Source of the DNA: Faecalitalea cylindroides ATCC 27803
GTDB taxonomy: Bacteria; Bacillota_I; Bacilli_A; Erysipelotrichales; Erysipelotrichaceae
Direction of reading: 5' to 3'
Length of the DNA: 57,903 bases
Assembly (NCBI RefSeq): GCF_000469305.1
Contig: NZ_KI270978.1
Span: 1-57,903, forward strand
Positions 1 through 8,873 of the stretch are shown one piece after another (within the stretch, counting starts at the first letter, position 1; the number at the start of each line of letters is the position of its first letter). A program made the position numbers and the translations under genes. The notes below the pieces were generated by a model, which was not told the DNA's origin, ran no database searches, and saw only the letters and a list, made by a program, of their open reading frames with translations.

Positions 1-403
1 AATATCCCCCTTCCATGTCAAATACTTTTTTCACTTTTTTTATATTTTTTAAATATCCATTATTTATTAAGATTTTTTGTGAATTTAGCTTTTATTAGAC
101 TTTCAAAAAATGTTTTTTGCTAACTCCTAACAGATCATTAATGGTTTCTTTTATTAATTTATATTTATAAATCTATAATCTTTAAATAATAATCTCAAAA
201 TCAACGTTGGATTTTTACACTTTGAAAAGTTTGCACAATAATCAAATCTATCGCTTTCCAAGATTATCAAGATTATTTTATATATTAATTAATTCCCGTT
301 TTCTATATATTATAGTGTTAATTTCTAATTGATACCAAATGTTACATCATTTCATTAAGTTTTTCTTTATTTTCATGTTTTTGAAAATTTTTATGAAAAT
401 TAC
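1..403. other. Gene-free AT-rich region upstream of oppA
   Basis: About 400 very AT-rich bases with no credible reading frame on either strand. The short frames here are shadows without ribosome sites. I see no tRNA, T-box or riboswitch signature. The stretch runs into the oppA promoter at its right end. Confidence 0.6.
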
Positions 404-431
404 TTGCAAAAAAGATCTTTTTGTTTATAAT
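404..431 (+). promoter_or_regulatory. oppA promoter
   Basis: TTGCAA (404-409), 16-nt spacer, perfect TATAAT (426-431). The predicted start of transcription is near 438, giving a leader of about 40 nt before oppA. Confidence 0.8.
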
Positions 432-441
432 ACTTGTATAC

Positions 442-460
442 GTGTTCACGGTTTGAACAC
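442..460. promoter_or_regulatory. Operator-like dyad downstream of the oppA promoter
   Basis: Perfect 7-bp inverted repeat GTGTTCA-N5-TGAACAC lying just after the predicted +1 of the opp promoter and before the ribosome site. Its position suits a repressor roadblock. I do not recognise the cognate regulator. Confidence 0.5.
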
Positions 461-477
461 TAGAGGGAGAGAAGTAT

Positions 478-2112
478 ATGAAAAAACTAAAATTACTAGT
501 TGCTTCTGCTTTAACTGCCAGTATGTTGGTAGGTTGTGGTAGCAATCAGCTTGAAGGCAAAACGTATACATATTCTGCTGAGTTGGATATCAAAAACCTT
601 GATTCATCAGATGCTGATGACGGTATGTCTTTTAGCGCAATGCACGCATGTATCGATGGTTTGATGGGCGTGGATGAAGAAGGAAACATCGTTCCTGCAA
701 TTGCTGAAGAGCATACAGTCAGTGAAGATGGTTTGACTCACACATTCAAACTTAGAGATGCACAATGGTCTAACGGTGATGAAGTAACCGCAAACGACTT
801 TGTTTATGCATGGCAGCGAATCATTAAAAATTCAGGAAACTATGCATACATGTTAGGATCTGATGGAGCTAAGGTTAAAGGCGCTGATGAGTTGATGGCT
901 AAACAAGCTGAACTTGGAGAAGGTGAAGAACTTACTCAGGACGATCTAAACACACTTCAGGCAGTAGCTGTTGATGATAAAACATTCCAGGTTACATTAA
1001 CAAGTCCAGTTTCTTATTTTGAGGAATTAATGACATTCCCTTGCTACTATCCAATTAATCAGGAATTCTGTGAAGAAAAAGGCGCTGAATATGCTAAGAG
1101 CGCAGAAAATGTACTATCTAACGGTGCATTCATCATGGAAACTTGGGAACCAGGAAGACAGGCAACTTTCTCTAAAAATGAAAACTACTGGAATGCCGAT
1201 GCTGTAAATCTTGATAACTTAGTTCTTAACTTAGTTCAGGAACCAGAAGTTGCTGCTACAGCATTCGATAATGGCGAAACGCAGTTTGCTTTGATCAACT
1301 CTGAATTGGTTGACAAATATAAAGATTCTGAATCTTATAAGAGCATTAAAGAAGGTTACCTATTCTATCTACAGTTAAATTTCGGTAACTCTGATTTACA
1401 AAATCTTAACTTAAGAAAAGCTTTATCTTATGCAATCAATCGTGAAGACTTCGTTAACAATGTGTTGAAAGATGGTTCAACAGCTGCTACAGGATTTGTA
1501 CCAAGTGGATTATCTACAAGTCCAAGTGGAACAGATTTCCGTTCAGATGCTGGATCTTATACTTCTTATGATTTAGAACAAGCACAACAATATTTAGATG
1601 CTGCTAAAGAAGAATTAGGAAAAGATACAATTTCTCTTCGCCTACTATACGGTACTGATGAATCTCCAATGGATCAGTTAGCAACATATCTACAGGATGC
1701 ATTCAGTCAGTTAGATGGTTTAGAAATCGAAATGGTTGCCACTACAAAACAAGATAGAATTTATACTAAACAAGCTAACCAAGACTTCGATATCGCATGT
1801 ACTCGTTGGGGTCCAGACTATGGTGATCCAACTACTTACTTGAACTTATGTATTTCTGACAATGCAAACAACTATGGTAAATGGTCTAATACAGAATACG
1901 ATTCAATCATGGATCAAGTTGCTGTTGAAGCGGATGTAAACGCTCGTTGGCAGTTAATGATCGATGCAGAAAAGATTATGATGGATGATCTATGCTATAT
2001 CCCTGTATTTGAAAAAGGAAGTTCAACACTTCAAGACACAAGTGTTACTGGCCTAGTACAAAAACCAGTTGGTGTACCTTACACATTCAACTATGTTGAC
2101 ATTGCTGAATAG
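478..2112 (+). CDS. oppA: Oligopeptide ABC transporter substrate-binding lipoprotein
   Basis: A 544-residue SBP_bac_5 (OppA/DppA family) protein that captures peptides outside the membrane for the OppBCDF importer. The N-terminus is a lipoprotein signal, with Lys residues, a hydrophobic stretch and a lipobox ending LVGC (Cys20). The rest has the expected family length and typical motifs such as LRKALSYAINR. The ATG follows a GGGAGAG ribosome site. It is the first gene of an oppABCDF operon and is separated from oppB by a hairpin with a T-run. Substrate range (peptides or another solute) is inferred from family only. Confidence 0.92.
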   Translation: MKKLKLLVASALTASMLVGCGSNQLEGKTYTYSAELDIKNLDSSDADDGMSFSAMHACIDGLMGVDEEGNIVPAIAEEHTVSEDGLTHTFKLRDAQWSNGDEVTANDFVYAWQRIIKNSGNYAYMLGSDGAKVKGADELMAKQAELGEGEELTQDDLNTLQAVAVDDKTFQVTLTSPVSYFEELMTFPCYYPINQEFCEEKGAEYAKSAENVLSNGAFIMETWEPGRQATFSKNENYWNADAVNLDNLVLNLVQEPEVAATAFDNGETQFALINSELVDKYKDSESYKSIKEGYLFYLQLNFGNSDLQNLNLRKALSYAINREDFVNNVLKDGSTAATGFVPSGLSTSPSGTDFRSDAGSYTSYDLEQAQQYLDAAKEELGKDTISLRLLYGTDESPMDQLATYLQDAFSQLDGLEIEMVATTKQDRIYTKQANQDFDIACTRWGPDYGDPTTYLNLCISDNANNYGKWSNTEYDSIMDQVAVEADVNARWQLMIDAEKIMMDDLCYIPVFEKGSSTLQDTSVTGLVQKPVGVPYTFNYVDIAE

Positions 2113-2134
2113 TTAGTAAATGAAAATTATAATG

Positions 2135-2173
2135 AACACAATATGGTTTTCGCTATATTGTGTTTGTTTTTTT
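2135..2173 (+). terminator. Hairpin between oppA and oppB, probable leaky terminator
   Basis: A 12-bp stem (2135-2146 with 2153-2164, one G-U pair) with a 6-nt loop, followed by TGTTTTTTT. It stands between the binding-protein gene and the permease genes. Such partial terminators usually make binding protein more abundant than the membrane parts. Confidence 0.75.
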
Positions 2174-2188
2174 AAGGAGAGTGAAGAT

Positions 2189-3136
2189 ATGAATAAATCG
2201 ACTTTGAAATATATAGGTAAACGACTTATTATTTCAGCTATTACTTTATTTGTAATTCTCGTTGTATTGTTCTTGATGGTTCGCTTTTTACCTGGTTCTC
2301 CAATCAATAACGAAAAATTAAGCGCAGCACAAAGAGCAGTTATCGAGGCAAAATACGGATTAGACAAACCTATATTTACTCAGTTTGTTATCTACGTAAA
2401 AGATATGCTTACAGGTAATTTCGGCGTATCTATGAACTTGTATAAAGATATGCCTGTTGCTTCTCTGGTAGGAAATGCTGCTAAAATCTCATTCCTGTAT
2501 GGTTTAGCTGCTGTTATCATCGGTACGATCATCGGAATGGCTTTAGGTGTATTCGCTGCTTTACATAGAAACTCAATTTGGGATACACTTGCAACAGCTT
2601 TATCCGTAATTGGTGTTTCAATCCCATCTTTCGTATTTGCATTACTGATCTTGATTTTCTTTGCATCTTATTTGCGAATTTTACCTACAGCATATAGTTC
2701 CAGTCAACCAATTTATTCTTCCATCATGCCGGTGGCTGCCCTTTCCACAGGTGTTATAGCCAATGTTTCACGTTTTACTCGAACCGAAATGATTGAAGTG
2801 CTTGATAGTGACTATATGATCCTTGCAAAAGCCAAAGGTCTTGATCGTAAAACATTAATATTCTCACATGCTTTACGTAACGCCTTGATTCCAGTTATCA
2901 CGATCTTAGGACCAATCTTGGTAAACCTTATGACAGGAACAATGGTAGTTGAATTGTTATGTAGTGTTCCTGGTTTAGGAAAATTGCTTGTAAACAGTAT
3001 TTTGAGTTCAGATTATAACATTATTTTGGCTTGTGCATTCTTATATGCTGCTATGTATATCATTATGATGCTTGTTATCGATATCGCATATGGAATCATC
3101 GATCCAAGAATTCGTTTAGGAAAGGATGAGGGATAA
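2189..3136 (+). CDS. oppB: Oligopeptide ABC transporter permease OppB
   Basis: A 315-residue inner-membrane permease of the binding-protein-dependent transport family. About six hydrophobic segments are visible, the first at residues 12-33. The cytoplasmic EAA loop, which docks on the ATPases, is visible around DSDYMILAKAKGLD. I start at ATG 2189 because AAGGAG lies 9 nt upstream; an earlier ATG at 2120 falls inside the hairpin and would add 23 atypical residues. The stop overlaps the oppC start by one base. Confidence 0.93.
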   Translation: MNKSTLKYIGKRLIISAITLFVILVVLFLMVRFLPGSPINNEKLSAAQRAVIEAKYGLDKPIFTQFVIYVKDMLTGNFGVSMNLYKDMPVASLVGNAAKISFLYGLAAVIIGTIIGMALGVFAALHRNSIWDTLATALSVIGVSIPSFVFALLILIFFASYLRILPTAYSSSQPIYSSIMPVAALSTGVIANVSRFTRTEMIEVLDSDYMILAKAKGLDRKTLIFSHALRNALIPVITILGPILVNLMTGTMVVELLCSVPGLGKLLVNSILSSDYNIILACAFLYAAMYIIMMLVIDIAYGIIDPRIRLGKDEG

Positions 3137-4062
3137 TGGAAGACAATAAATTTTTACCAAATGATTTTGAATTTGTTGGAGACAAAAGAGATATCACAAT
3201 TGATGAAGTCATCCCAACTACATCCGCATGGAAAGATGCTGTAAAACGCTTCTGCAGAAATAAAGGAGCTGTCGTTGCTGTAATTTTAATTTTGATCATC
3301 ACGTTGTTTGCAATTCTTGCTCCAATGTTTTCTTCATGGGACTATGCCGAAATCAATACTTCACTAAAAAACATTGCTCCTAATGGAGAACATTTATTTG
3401 GAACCGACTCTTATGGACGAGATCTATGGACTCGCTTATGGTATGGTACAAGAATTTCTTTATTCGTTGCCGTTGCGGCAATTATCATCGATGTTGTCAT
3501 CGGTGTTACATATGGTTTAATTTCTGGTTACTTCGGTGGAAAAGTCGATTCCATTATGCAAAGAATCCAGGAAATCATTAACTCGATCCCTACTCTAGTT
3601 GTTCTTATTATATTATTAATGTTCATGAAACCAAGTCTTGGCACAATTATTATTGCCCTTGCCTTTACAGAATGGATCGGTATGTCACGCATCACACGTG
3701 CTCAGGTCTTAAAAGTAAAAGAAGAAGAATATGTCCTTGCATCACGTACATTAGGCGCTAAAGATTTCTTTATCATCTTTAAAGAAATTCTTCCTAATAT
3801 TTATAGTCAAATGATCATCATGGTCATGATGTCCATTCCAAATGCTATCTTCTATGAAGCGTACTTGTCTTTTATCGGATTAGGTTTGCCTATTCCAGAA
3901 GCTAGTTTAGGAACTTTGATCAATGATGGTTATAAATCATTCTTAGTATATCCATACATCATGTTGATCCCTGTTGCGATCTTCTCATTATTAATGCTTT
4001 GCTTCAACTTATTTGGTGATGGATTACGCGATGCACTTGACCCTACGATGAAGGAGAGATAA
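3136..4062 (+). CDS. oppC: Oligopeptide ABC transporter permease OppC
   Basis: A 308-residue permease partner of OppB. It has the N-terminal cytoplasmic region and first helix (about residues 39-61) typical of OppC, then a family signature FGTDSYGRDLWTRLWYG and an EAA loop at EEEYVLASRTLGAKD. TAATG coupling with oppB (1-nt overlap) and only 3 nt to oppD show one operon. Confidence 0.93.
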   Translation: MEDNKFLPNDFEFVGDKRDITIDEVIPTTSAWKDAVKRFCRNKGAVVAVILILIITLFAILAPMFSSWDYAEINTSLKNIAPNGEHLFGTDSYGRDLWTRLWYGTRISLFVAVAAIIIDVVIGVTYGLISGYFGGKVDSIMQRIQEIINSIPTLVVLIILLMFMKPSLGTIIIALAFTEWIGMSRITRAQVLKVKEEEYVLASRTLGAKDFFIIFKEILPNIYSQMIIMVMMSIPNAIFYEAYLSFIGLGLPIPEASLGTLINDGYKSFLVYPYIMLIPVAIFSLLMLCFNLFGDGLRDALDPTMKER

Positions 4063-4065
4063 TAG

Positions 4066-5148
4066 ATGGCTGATAGAGAAAGAATTTTAAAAATCAGAGA
4101 TTTAAATATCTCATTTAAAACTGATAACGGAAATGTAAAGGCAATTCGTGGTGTAAACCTTGACCTTTATAAAGGAGAAACCATCGCAATCGTTGGTGAA
4201 TCTGGATCTGGAAAATCTGTTACGACCAAGGCTATCATGGGCATCTTGGCAAGTAACGGAACGATTGATAGCGGAACGATTGATTATGTATGGTATGACG
4301 AATATACTGGCGAAAGACAAGAAAGAGACATTGTGCAAATGTCTGAACGCGAACTTCAAAAAGAAATTCGTGGTCGTAAGATCGCCATGGTATTCCAAGA
4401 TCCTATGACTTCCCTAAACCCTACAATGACAATCGGGCGTCAGGTCATGGAACCAATGATGTATCACTATAAAAAAAGCAAACAGGAAGCTTATCAAAAA
4501 GCATTGGAATTGTTAGAGCTTGTTGGGATTACAGATGCTGAAAAAAGAATGAAAAACTATCCACACCAGTTATCTGGAGGTATGCGTCAGCGTATCGTTA
4601 TTGCCATTGCCCTATCTTGTGATCCATATGTATTGATTTGCGACGAACCTACAACAGCATTGGACGTAACCATTCAAGCTAAGATCTTGGAATTGATCCA
4701 GGAAATTCAAAAGAAGAAAAACTTATCTGTAATCTATATTACACACGATTTAGGTGTCGTCGCTAAAGTTGCAGATTATGTTAACGTTATGTATGCTGGA
4801 AAAATAGTAGAAACAGGAACGATCAATGAAATATTCTATGATCCTAGACATCCTTATACATGGGGTCTTTTATCCGCTATGCCTGATTTAGACACAGACG
4901 ATGATGAACTTTATACGATCCCTGGTACACCACCAAACTTAATTTACGAAGTAAAAGGTGATGCATTTGCTCCTCGTAACAAATATGCCTTGAATATTGA
5001 TCTAAGACTTGATCCGCCAACATATTATGTTCCAGGTTCAAAAACACATAAAGTTTCTAGCTGGTTAATGCATGAAAATGCACCAAAAGTAGAAATGCCG
5101 GAAGCTTTAAGAAGACGATTAGACAAGATGAAGAAGGAGGGGGTATAG
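4066..5148 (+). CDS. oppD: Oligopeptide ABC transporter ATPase OppD
   Basis: A 360-residue ATPase. Walker A GESGSGKS lies near residue 45, the signature LSGGMRQR near residue 169 and Walker B LICDEPTTALD follows; a C-terminal oligo_HPY domain begins near residue 262. The C-terminal region reads GDAFAPRNKYALNID, where many OppD/DppD proteins have Cys-rich CPF-type motifs, so the iron-sulfur ligand cysteines seen in some relatives are absent here. GAAGGAGAG precedes the ATG. It pairs with OppF. Confidence 0.93.
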   Translation: MADRERILKIRDLNISFKTDNGNVKAIRGVNLDLYKGETIAIVGESGSGKSVTTKAIMGILASNGTIDSGTIDYVWYDEYTGERQERDIVQMSERELQKEIRGRKIAMVFQDPMTSLNPTMTIGRQVMEPMMYHYKKSKQEAYQKALELLELVGITDAEKRMKNYPHQLSGGMRQRIVIAIALSCDPYVLICDEPTTALDVTIQAKILELIQEIQKKKNLSVIYITHDLGVVAKVADYVNVMYAGKIVETGTINEIFYDPRHPYTWGLLSAMPDLDTDDDELYTIPGTPPNLIYEVKGDAFAPRNKYALNIDLRLDPPTYYVPGSKTHKVSSWLMHENAPKVEMPEALRRRLDKMKKEGV

Positions 5149-5149
5149 C

Positions 5150-6073
5150 ATGTCAAAAGAACCTATCCTTGTTGTTGAAGATTTAAAACAGTACTTTAAA
5201 GTAAGTCGTAAATTCACTGTTAAAGCAGTTGATGGCATTTCATTTAAGATTTATCCAGGAGAAACATATGGTCTTGTTGGAGAATCCGGTTCAGGTAAAT
5301 CAACGACAGGACGAAGTGTTATTCGTTTATATAAACCAACAGGCGGGAAAATAACATTTAATGGAGCAGATATCTCCGACAAAATGTCCAAAGAAACTCA
5401 AGCCATGCTGCATACTAAAATGCAGATGATCTTCCAAGATCCAATGGCTTGCCTAAATCCAAGAAAAAAAGTAATTGATATCGTAGCACAAGGGTTAGAT
5501 ATTCATCATTCTTATGAAACGATTGAAGAACGTAATCAAAAAGTCTATGACATTCTTGAAATGGTGGGTTTATCTAAAGAACATGCATCAAGATATCCTC
5601 ACCAGTTCTCTGGTGGACAAAGACAACGTATCGGTATTGCAAGAGCTTTGATCATGAACCCGGATCTTGTTATTGCCGATGAAGCAATCTCTGCACTGGA
5701 TGTTTCTATTCAGGCTCAAGTTGTCAATCTAATGAAGAAGATCCAAAAAGAAAGAGGTTGTGCTTACCTATTTATCGCACATGATCTTAGCATGGTTAAA
5801 TATATCTCAGATCATATTGGTGTCATGCACTTAGGTCATCTTGTTGAAACTGGAACAACAGATGAAATCTTTAAAAATCCAATTCATCCATATACTAAAT
5901 CATTATTGAGCGCTATTCCTAAGCCTAATCCAGTGGTTGAAAAAACACGTACTTCTATCTCCTATGACTACGCAACCAGTGGAATTGATTATAGCAAAGG
6001 AAAACAAATCCATGTTGAAGGCGAACATTATGTTTTAGCAACGGATGAAGAATTTGCTAAATGGACAAAGTAG
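5150..6073 (+). CDS. oppF: Oligopeptide ABC transporter ATPase OppF
   Basis: A 307-residue second ATPase of the Opp system, with Walker [10 protein letters not shown], signature FSGGQRQR and Walker [12 protein letters not shown]. The DEAISALD form is common in OppF. An AAGGAGGGGG ribosome site precedes the start, 1 nt after oppD ends. It is the last gene of the operon; its stop codon lies inside the operon terminator. Confidence 0.93.
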   Translation: MSKEPILVVEDLKQYFKVSRKFTVKAVDGISFKIYPGETYGLVGESGSGKSTTGRSVIRLYKPTGGKITFNGADISDKMSKETQAMLHTKMQMIFQDPMACLNPRKKVIDIVAQGLDIHHSYETIEERNQKVYDILEMVGLSKEHASRYPHQFSGGQRQRIGIARALIMNPDLVIADEAISALDVSIQAQVVNLMKKIQKERGCAYLFIAHDLSMVKYISDHIGVMHLGHLVETGTTDEIFKNPIHPYTKSLLSAIPKPNPVVEKTRTSISYDYATSGIDYSKGKQIHVEGEHYVLATDEEFAKWTK

Positions 6074-6093
6074 ACGAAATGTCTACTTTTTTT
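6067..6093 (+). terminator. opp operon terminator
   Basis: A 9-bp stem AAAGTAGAC/GTCTACTTT with a 5-nt loop and a T7 run. It includes the oppF stop codon. The reverse strand has no T-run, so it acts mainly on the plus strand. Confidence 0.85.
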
Positions 6094-6109
6094 GTGCAAA
6101 AAAAGATGA

Positions 6110-6871
6110 TCACTCGATCACCTTAATATCATATTGTTTTAATTCTTTATGCAATCCTAAAGATAAATCTTTATCGCAGATCAATCCATAAAAATCATCA
6201 ATCTTTGCATATTGATAGTTTCCAATTTGATTGAATTTTTCCGATTCACATAACATATACGTTTCTTTTGAATGTGAGAGTACCAATTTTTTCGTTTGCG
6301 CATCAGCTGGCATATATGTCATAACTGAATTATCATTGATATCAACGCCTACAACCCCTAAGAAAGCCTTGTCAAAGCGAAATCCATCAATCATTTGATT
6401 TGTCAAAGAACCAACAAATCCATCGTGTCCATAATCCAGTTCTCCACCAATAAAAATTACATTAATATTTGAAGAAACTAAGATATTAATAACCTCTAAC
6501 ATGTTTGTTATAACCGTCATTTGTTTTTGTTCGTTGATCAAAAGCTTGGCCATCTCTATAGAACTTGTAGAGATATCTAAGAAAATGATATCGCCCGGTT
6601 CTATGATATTTATTGCTTTCTTGGCAATATTCTTTTTCGCATCTAAGTTAATATTCTTTCGTTGTGAGGCCAGTTTTCTTTGCACATTTTCTTTCGCCAG
6701 TACAGCCCCACCATAAATTTTTCTTAATTTCCCTTCTTTTTCCAGAACATTAAGATCCTTGCGTATCAAATCTTCACTTACATTAAACTTTTTACTCAAA
6801 TCTTTAACGCGAACCCTGCCATTTGATTGCAGCTCTTCATAAATCAAGGCTTGTCTTTCTTCTACAAACAT
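6110..6871 (-). CDS. DeoR/GlpR-family transcriptional regulator
   Basis: A 253-residue regulator with an N-terminal DeoR winged helix (residues about 5-58, recognition helix in NVSEDLIRKDL) and a C-terminal DeoRC sugar-phosphate sensor domain with FLDISTSSIEMAK near residue 97. Such proteins repress sugar or nucleoside catabolic genes until a phosphorylated intermediate binds. It starts at ATG 6871 after AGGTG, with an extended -10 TGATATAAT upstream. It converges on the opp operon, and its target is not evident from neighbours. Confidence 0.88.
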   Translation of the reverse strand: MFVEERQALIYEELQSNGRVRVKDLSKKFNVSEDLIRKDLNVLEKEGKLRKIYGGAVLAKENVQRKLASQRKNINLDAKKNIAKKAINIIEPGDIIFLDISTSSIEMAKLLINEQKQMTVITNMLEVINILVSSNINVIFIGGELDYGHDGFVGSLTNQMIDGFRFDKAFLGVVGVDINDNSVMTYMPADAQTKKLVLSHSKETYMLCESEKFNQIGNYQYAKIDDFYGLICDKDLSLGLHKELKQYDIKVIE

Positions 6872-6922
6872 ATTATCACCTGTTATTATTATATCACATT
6901 TCTTATTGATTTTTATTAATGA

Positions 6923-7237
6923 TCAAAAAATCACTTGTACCATAAACATATAAAATAAAGTTCCCAAAAGAATAGATAACAACGTATTATGTTTCCATTT
7001 ATGCAATACAATAACTAATATAGTAGCAGACACTTCTGCAACACCATGTGAACCTGATAAAAAATCTGTATTTCTTAAACAATAGACCACCAGCATCGCC
7101 ATAATGGAATATGGTAAAACCTTGCCCAAGTATAAGATTGGACCTGGTGTATTATTTGAGAACACAAGAAAAGGAAAAAAACGCAAAATCATTGTCATAA
7201 CACTCATTATGATAACTAAAACCAATGAATGAATCAT
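6923..7237 (-). CDS. azlD: AzlD-type branched-chain amino acid exporter subunit
   Basis: A 104-residue protein with three to four hydrophobic helices, typical of AzlD, the small partner of AzlC in export of branched-chain amino acids (family knowledge from Bacillus AzlCD and Corynebacterium BrnFE). The N-terminus contains the family-like RFFPFLVF. Its start overlaps the azlC stop by 4 nt, so the two are translationally coupled. Confidence 0.85.
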   Translation of the reverse strand: MIHSLVLVIIMSVMTMILRFFPFLVFSNNTPGPILYLGKVLPYSIMAMLVVYCLRNTDFLSGSHGVAEVSATILVIVLHKWKHNTLLSILLGTLFYMFMVQVIF

Positions 7238-7926
7238 ACTTTCTTACCTCCTAGTATCCTATTTTTCAATAGAAATAAAACAATCGTAATGATAATCATA
7301 GTTGGAATCAGAAAACTATCCGCTCCAAACACGATCAAACAGATAACAGAAACCAAAATTCCAATACTTGCCGGTATATGATTATCAGCACTCTCCCATT
7401 GTTCTACAAAGATTACTACAAATAAAGCGGTCATTGAAAAATCCACACCTGTTGTATTAAAAGAAAATGCACTGCCTATCAAAGATCCTAAAACACTTCC
7501 TATGACCCAGTAACATTGATCAAATAATGAAACTAAAAAATAATATTTATTGATATCCATTCCTTCAGGAATATGAGCATCACAAACTAAAGAATACGTC
7601 TCATCTGTAAGTGCATAAATCAAATATGGCTTATATGGTTTCGTATCTTTATATTTATCAACCATTGAAATACCATAGAATAGATGTCTTGCATTTACCA
7701 TCAATGTCATTAATAAAGTTGTTAAGACTGAGGCACCTGAACTTATCAAATCAATTGCTACATATTGCATGCTTCCTGCATAGATGGTAATACTCATCAA
7801 AATGGCCCATAATACAGAATAGCCATGATCATATAGAAGAATACCAAAACCCATTCCTAAAACTAAATAACCTGCCATGATAGGAAGAGTCTGCATGAAT
7901 GCATATTTAATTAAATCCTTGTTCAT
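7234..7926 (-). CDS. azlC: AzlC-type branched-chain amino acid exporter
   Basis: A 230-residue polytopic membrane protein of the AzlC family, with conserved GMGFGILL near the N-terminus, YAGSMQYVA and the NARHLFYG motif. I choose ATG 7926 because GGAG lies 8 nt upstream; the longer frame from 7959 would add 11 residues before the ribosome site. It forms a two-gene operon with azlD and probably exports branched-chain or related amino acids. Confidence 0.87.
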   Translation of the reverse strand: MNKDLIKYAFMQTLPIMAGYLVLGMGFGILLYDHGYSVLWAILMSITIYAGSMQYVAIDLISSGASVLTTLLMTLMVNARHLFYGISMVDKYKDTKPYKPYLIYALTDETYSLVCDAHIPEGMDINKYYFLVSLFDQCYWVIGSVLGSLIGSAFSFNTTGVDFSMTALFVVIFVEQWESADNHIPASIGILVSVICLIVFGADSFLIPTMIIITIVLFLLKNRILGGKKV

Positions 7927-8037
7927 ATTGTCATCTCCAAAACATCTTAATTTTACCATAACATTTAATGATTCAAAAATAATGATTTTTAAAACATTTT
8001 AGTGTATTATAGGTACTATTATTAGGAGAAAAGATAT

Positions 8038-8862
8038 ATGAAATTTATAAAACAATATAAAGAGGCTCTGTCTATGGAGTTAAGAGAACACAGAAGTTCT
8101 TTTCTTGTATACATGGTTTTACGGCTATTGGTCATCCTTGTTTTGATTCTTCAAATATTTAATCAAAACTGGGAAAATGTTTTCTATGCCCTTTTAACTT
8201 TACTGTTATTGATTGTACCAAGTGTTGTTCAAATGACATTTAAGATCGAATTGCCGATTACATTGGAGATCATAATTCTTTTATTTATATTCGCTGCAGA
8301 AATTTTAGGTGAAATTGATGATTTTTACCTAAAATATAGCAATTGGGATACAATGCTGCATACAATGAATGGATTCTTGGCTGCTGCCATTGGATATTCC
8401 CTAGTTGATATTTTAAATAAATCCAAAAAAGCAAAATTTGAATTATCTCCAATTTTTATCTGTATCGTAGCTTTCAGTTTTTCTATGACAATCGGTGTCA
8501 TCTGGGAATTCTTTGAATTTTCAATGGACACATTCTTTGCGATGGACACACAAAAAGATACGATCATTCATACAATTAATTCTGTTTCCATCGATCCAAG
8601 CGGTGCTATGACATCTATTTCAGACATAAAAAATGTAATGATTGATGGGCAGGCATTGAATATCAATGGATATCTAGACATCGGTTTAATTGATACGATG
8701 GAAGATTTATTTGTTAACTTCATAGGCGCAATTATCTTCTCAATATTTGGGTTCTTTTATACTAAAAACCAAGATAAGAAAAATATTGCCGCTTTATTTG
8801 TCCCAAGACAAAAAAGCAAAGAGAGAGATTATCTTGAAATCGTCAAAAAAAATGAGGAATAA
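8038..8862 (+). CDS. DUF2238-like membrane protein
   Basis: A 274-residue integral membrane protein of unknown function. Hydrophobic segments lie near residues 24-45, 49-66, 75-92, 110-127, 142-162 and 228-246. Conserved-looking polar motifs WDTMLHTMNGF and GVIWEFFEFSMD sit at membrane ends and resemble the YjdF/DUF2238 family, but here the protein is longer, with a polar insert at about 175-222. AGGAGAAA precedes the ATG. It is monocistronic, ending in a terminator. Confidence 0.7.
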   Translation: MKFIKQYKEALSMELREHRSSFLVYMVLRLLVILVLILQIFNQNWENVFYALLTLLLLIVPSVVQMTFKIELPITLEIIILLFIFAAEILGEIDDFYLKYSNWDTMLHTMNGFLAAAIGYSLVDILNKSKKAKFELSPIFICIVAFSFSMTIGVIWEFFEFSMDTFFAMDTQKDTIIHTINSVSIDPSGAMTSISDIKNVMIDGQALNINGYLDIGLIDTMEDLFVNFIGAIIFSIFGFFYTKNQDKKNIAALFVPRQKSKERDYLEIVKKNEE

Positions 8863-8873
8863 CCTCATTTTTT
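8846..8873. terminator. Bidirectional terminator
   Basis: Stem AAAAAATGAGG/CCTCATTTTTT with a 5-nt loop, serving the convergent genes on both sides and including both stop-codon ends. Confidence 0.85.

Noticed and set aside
4111-4408. Frames on both strands inside oppD
   Set aside because: Shadows of the ABC ATPase gene in other frames; no ribosome sites or family features.
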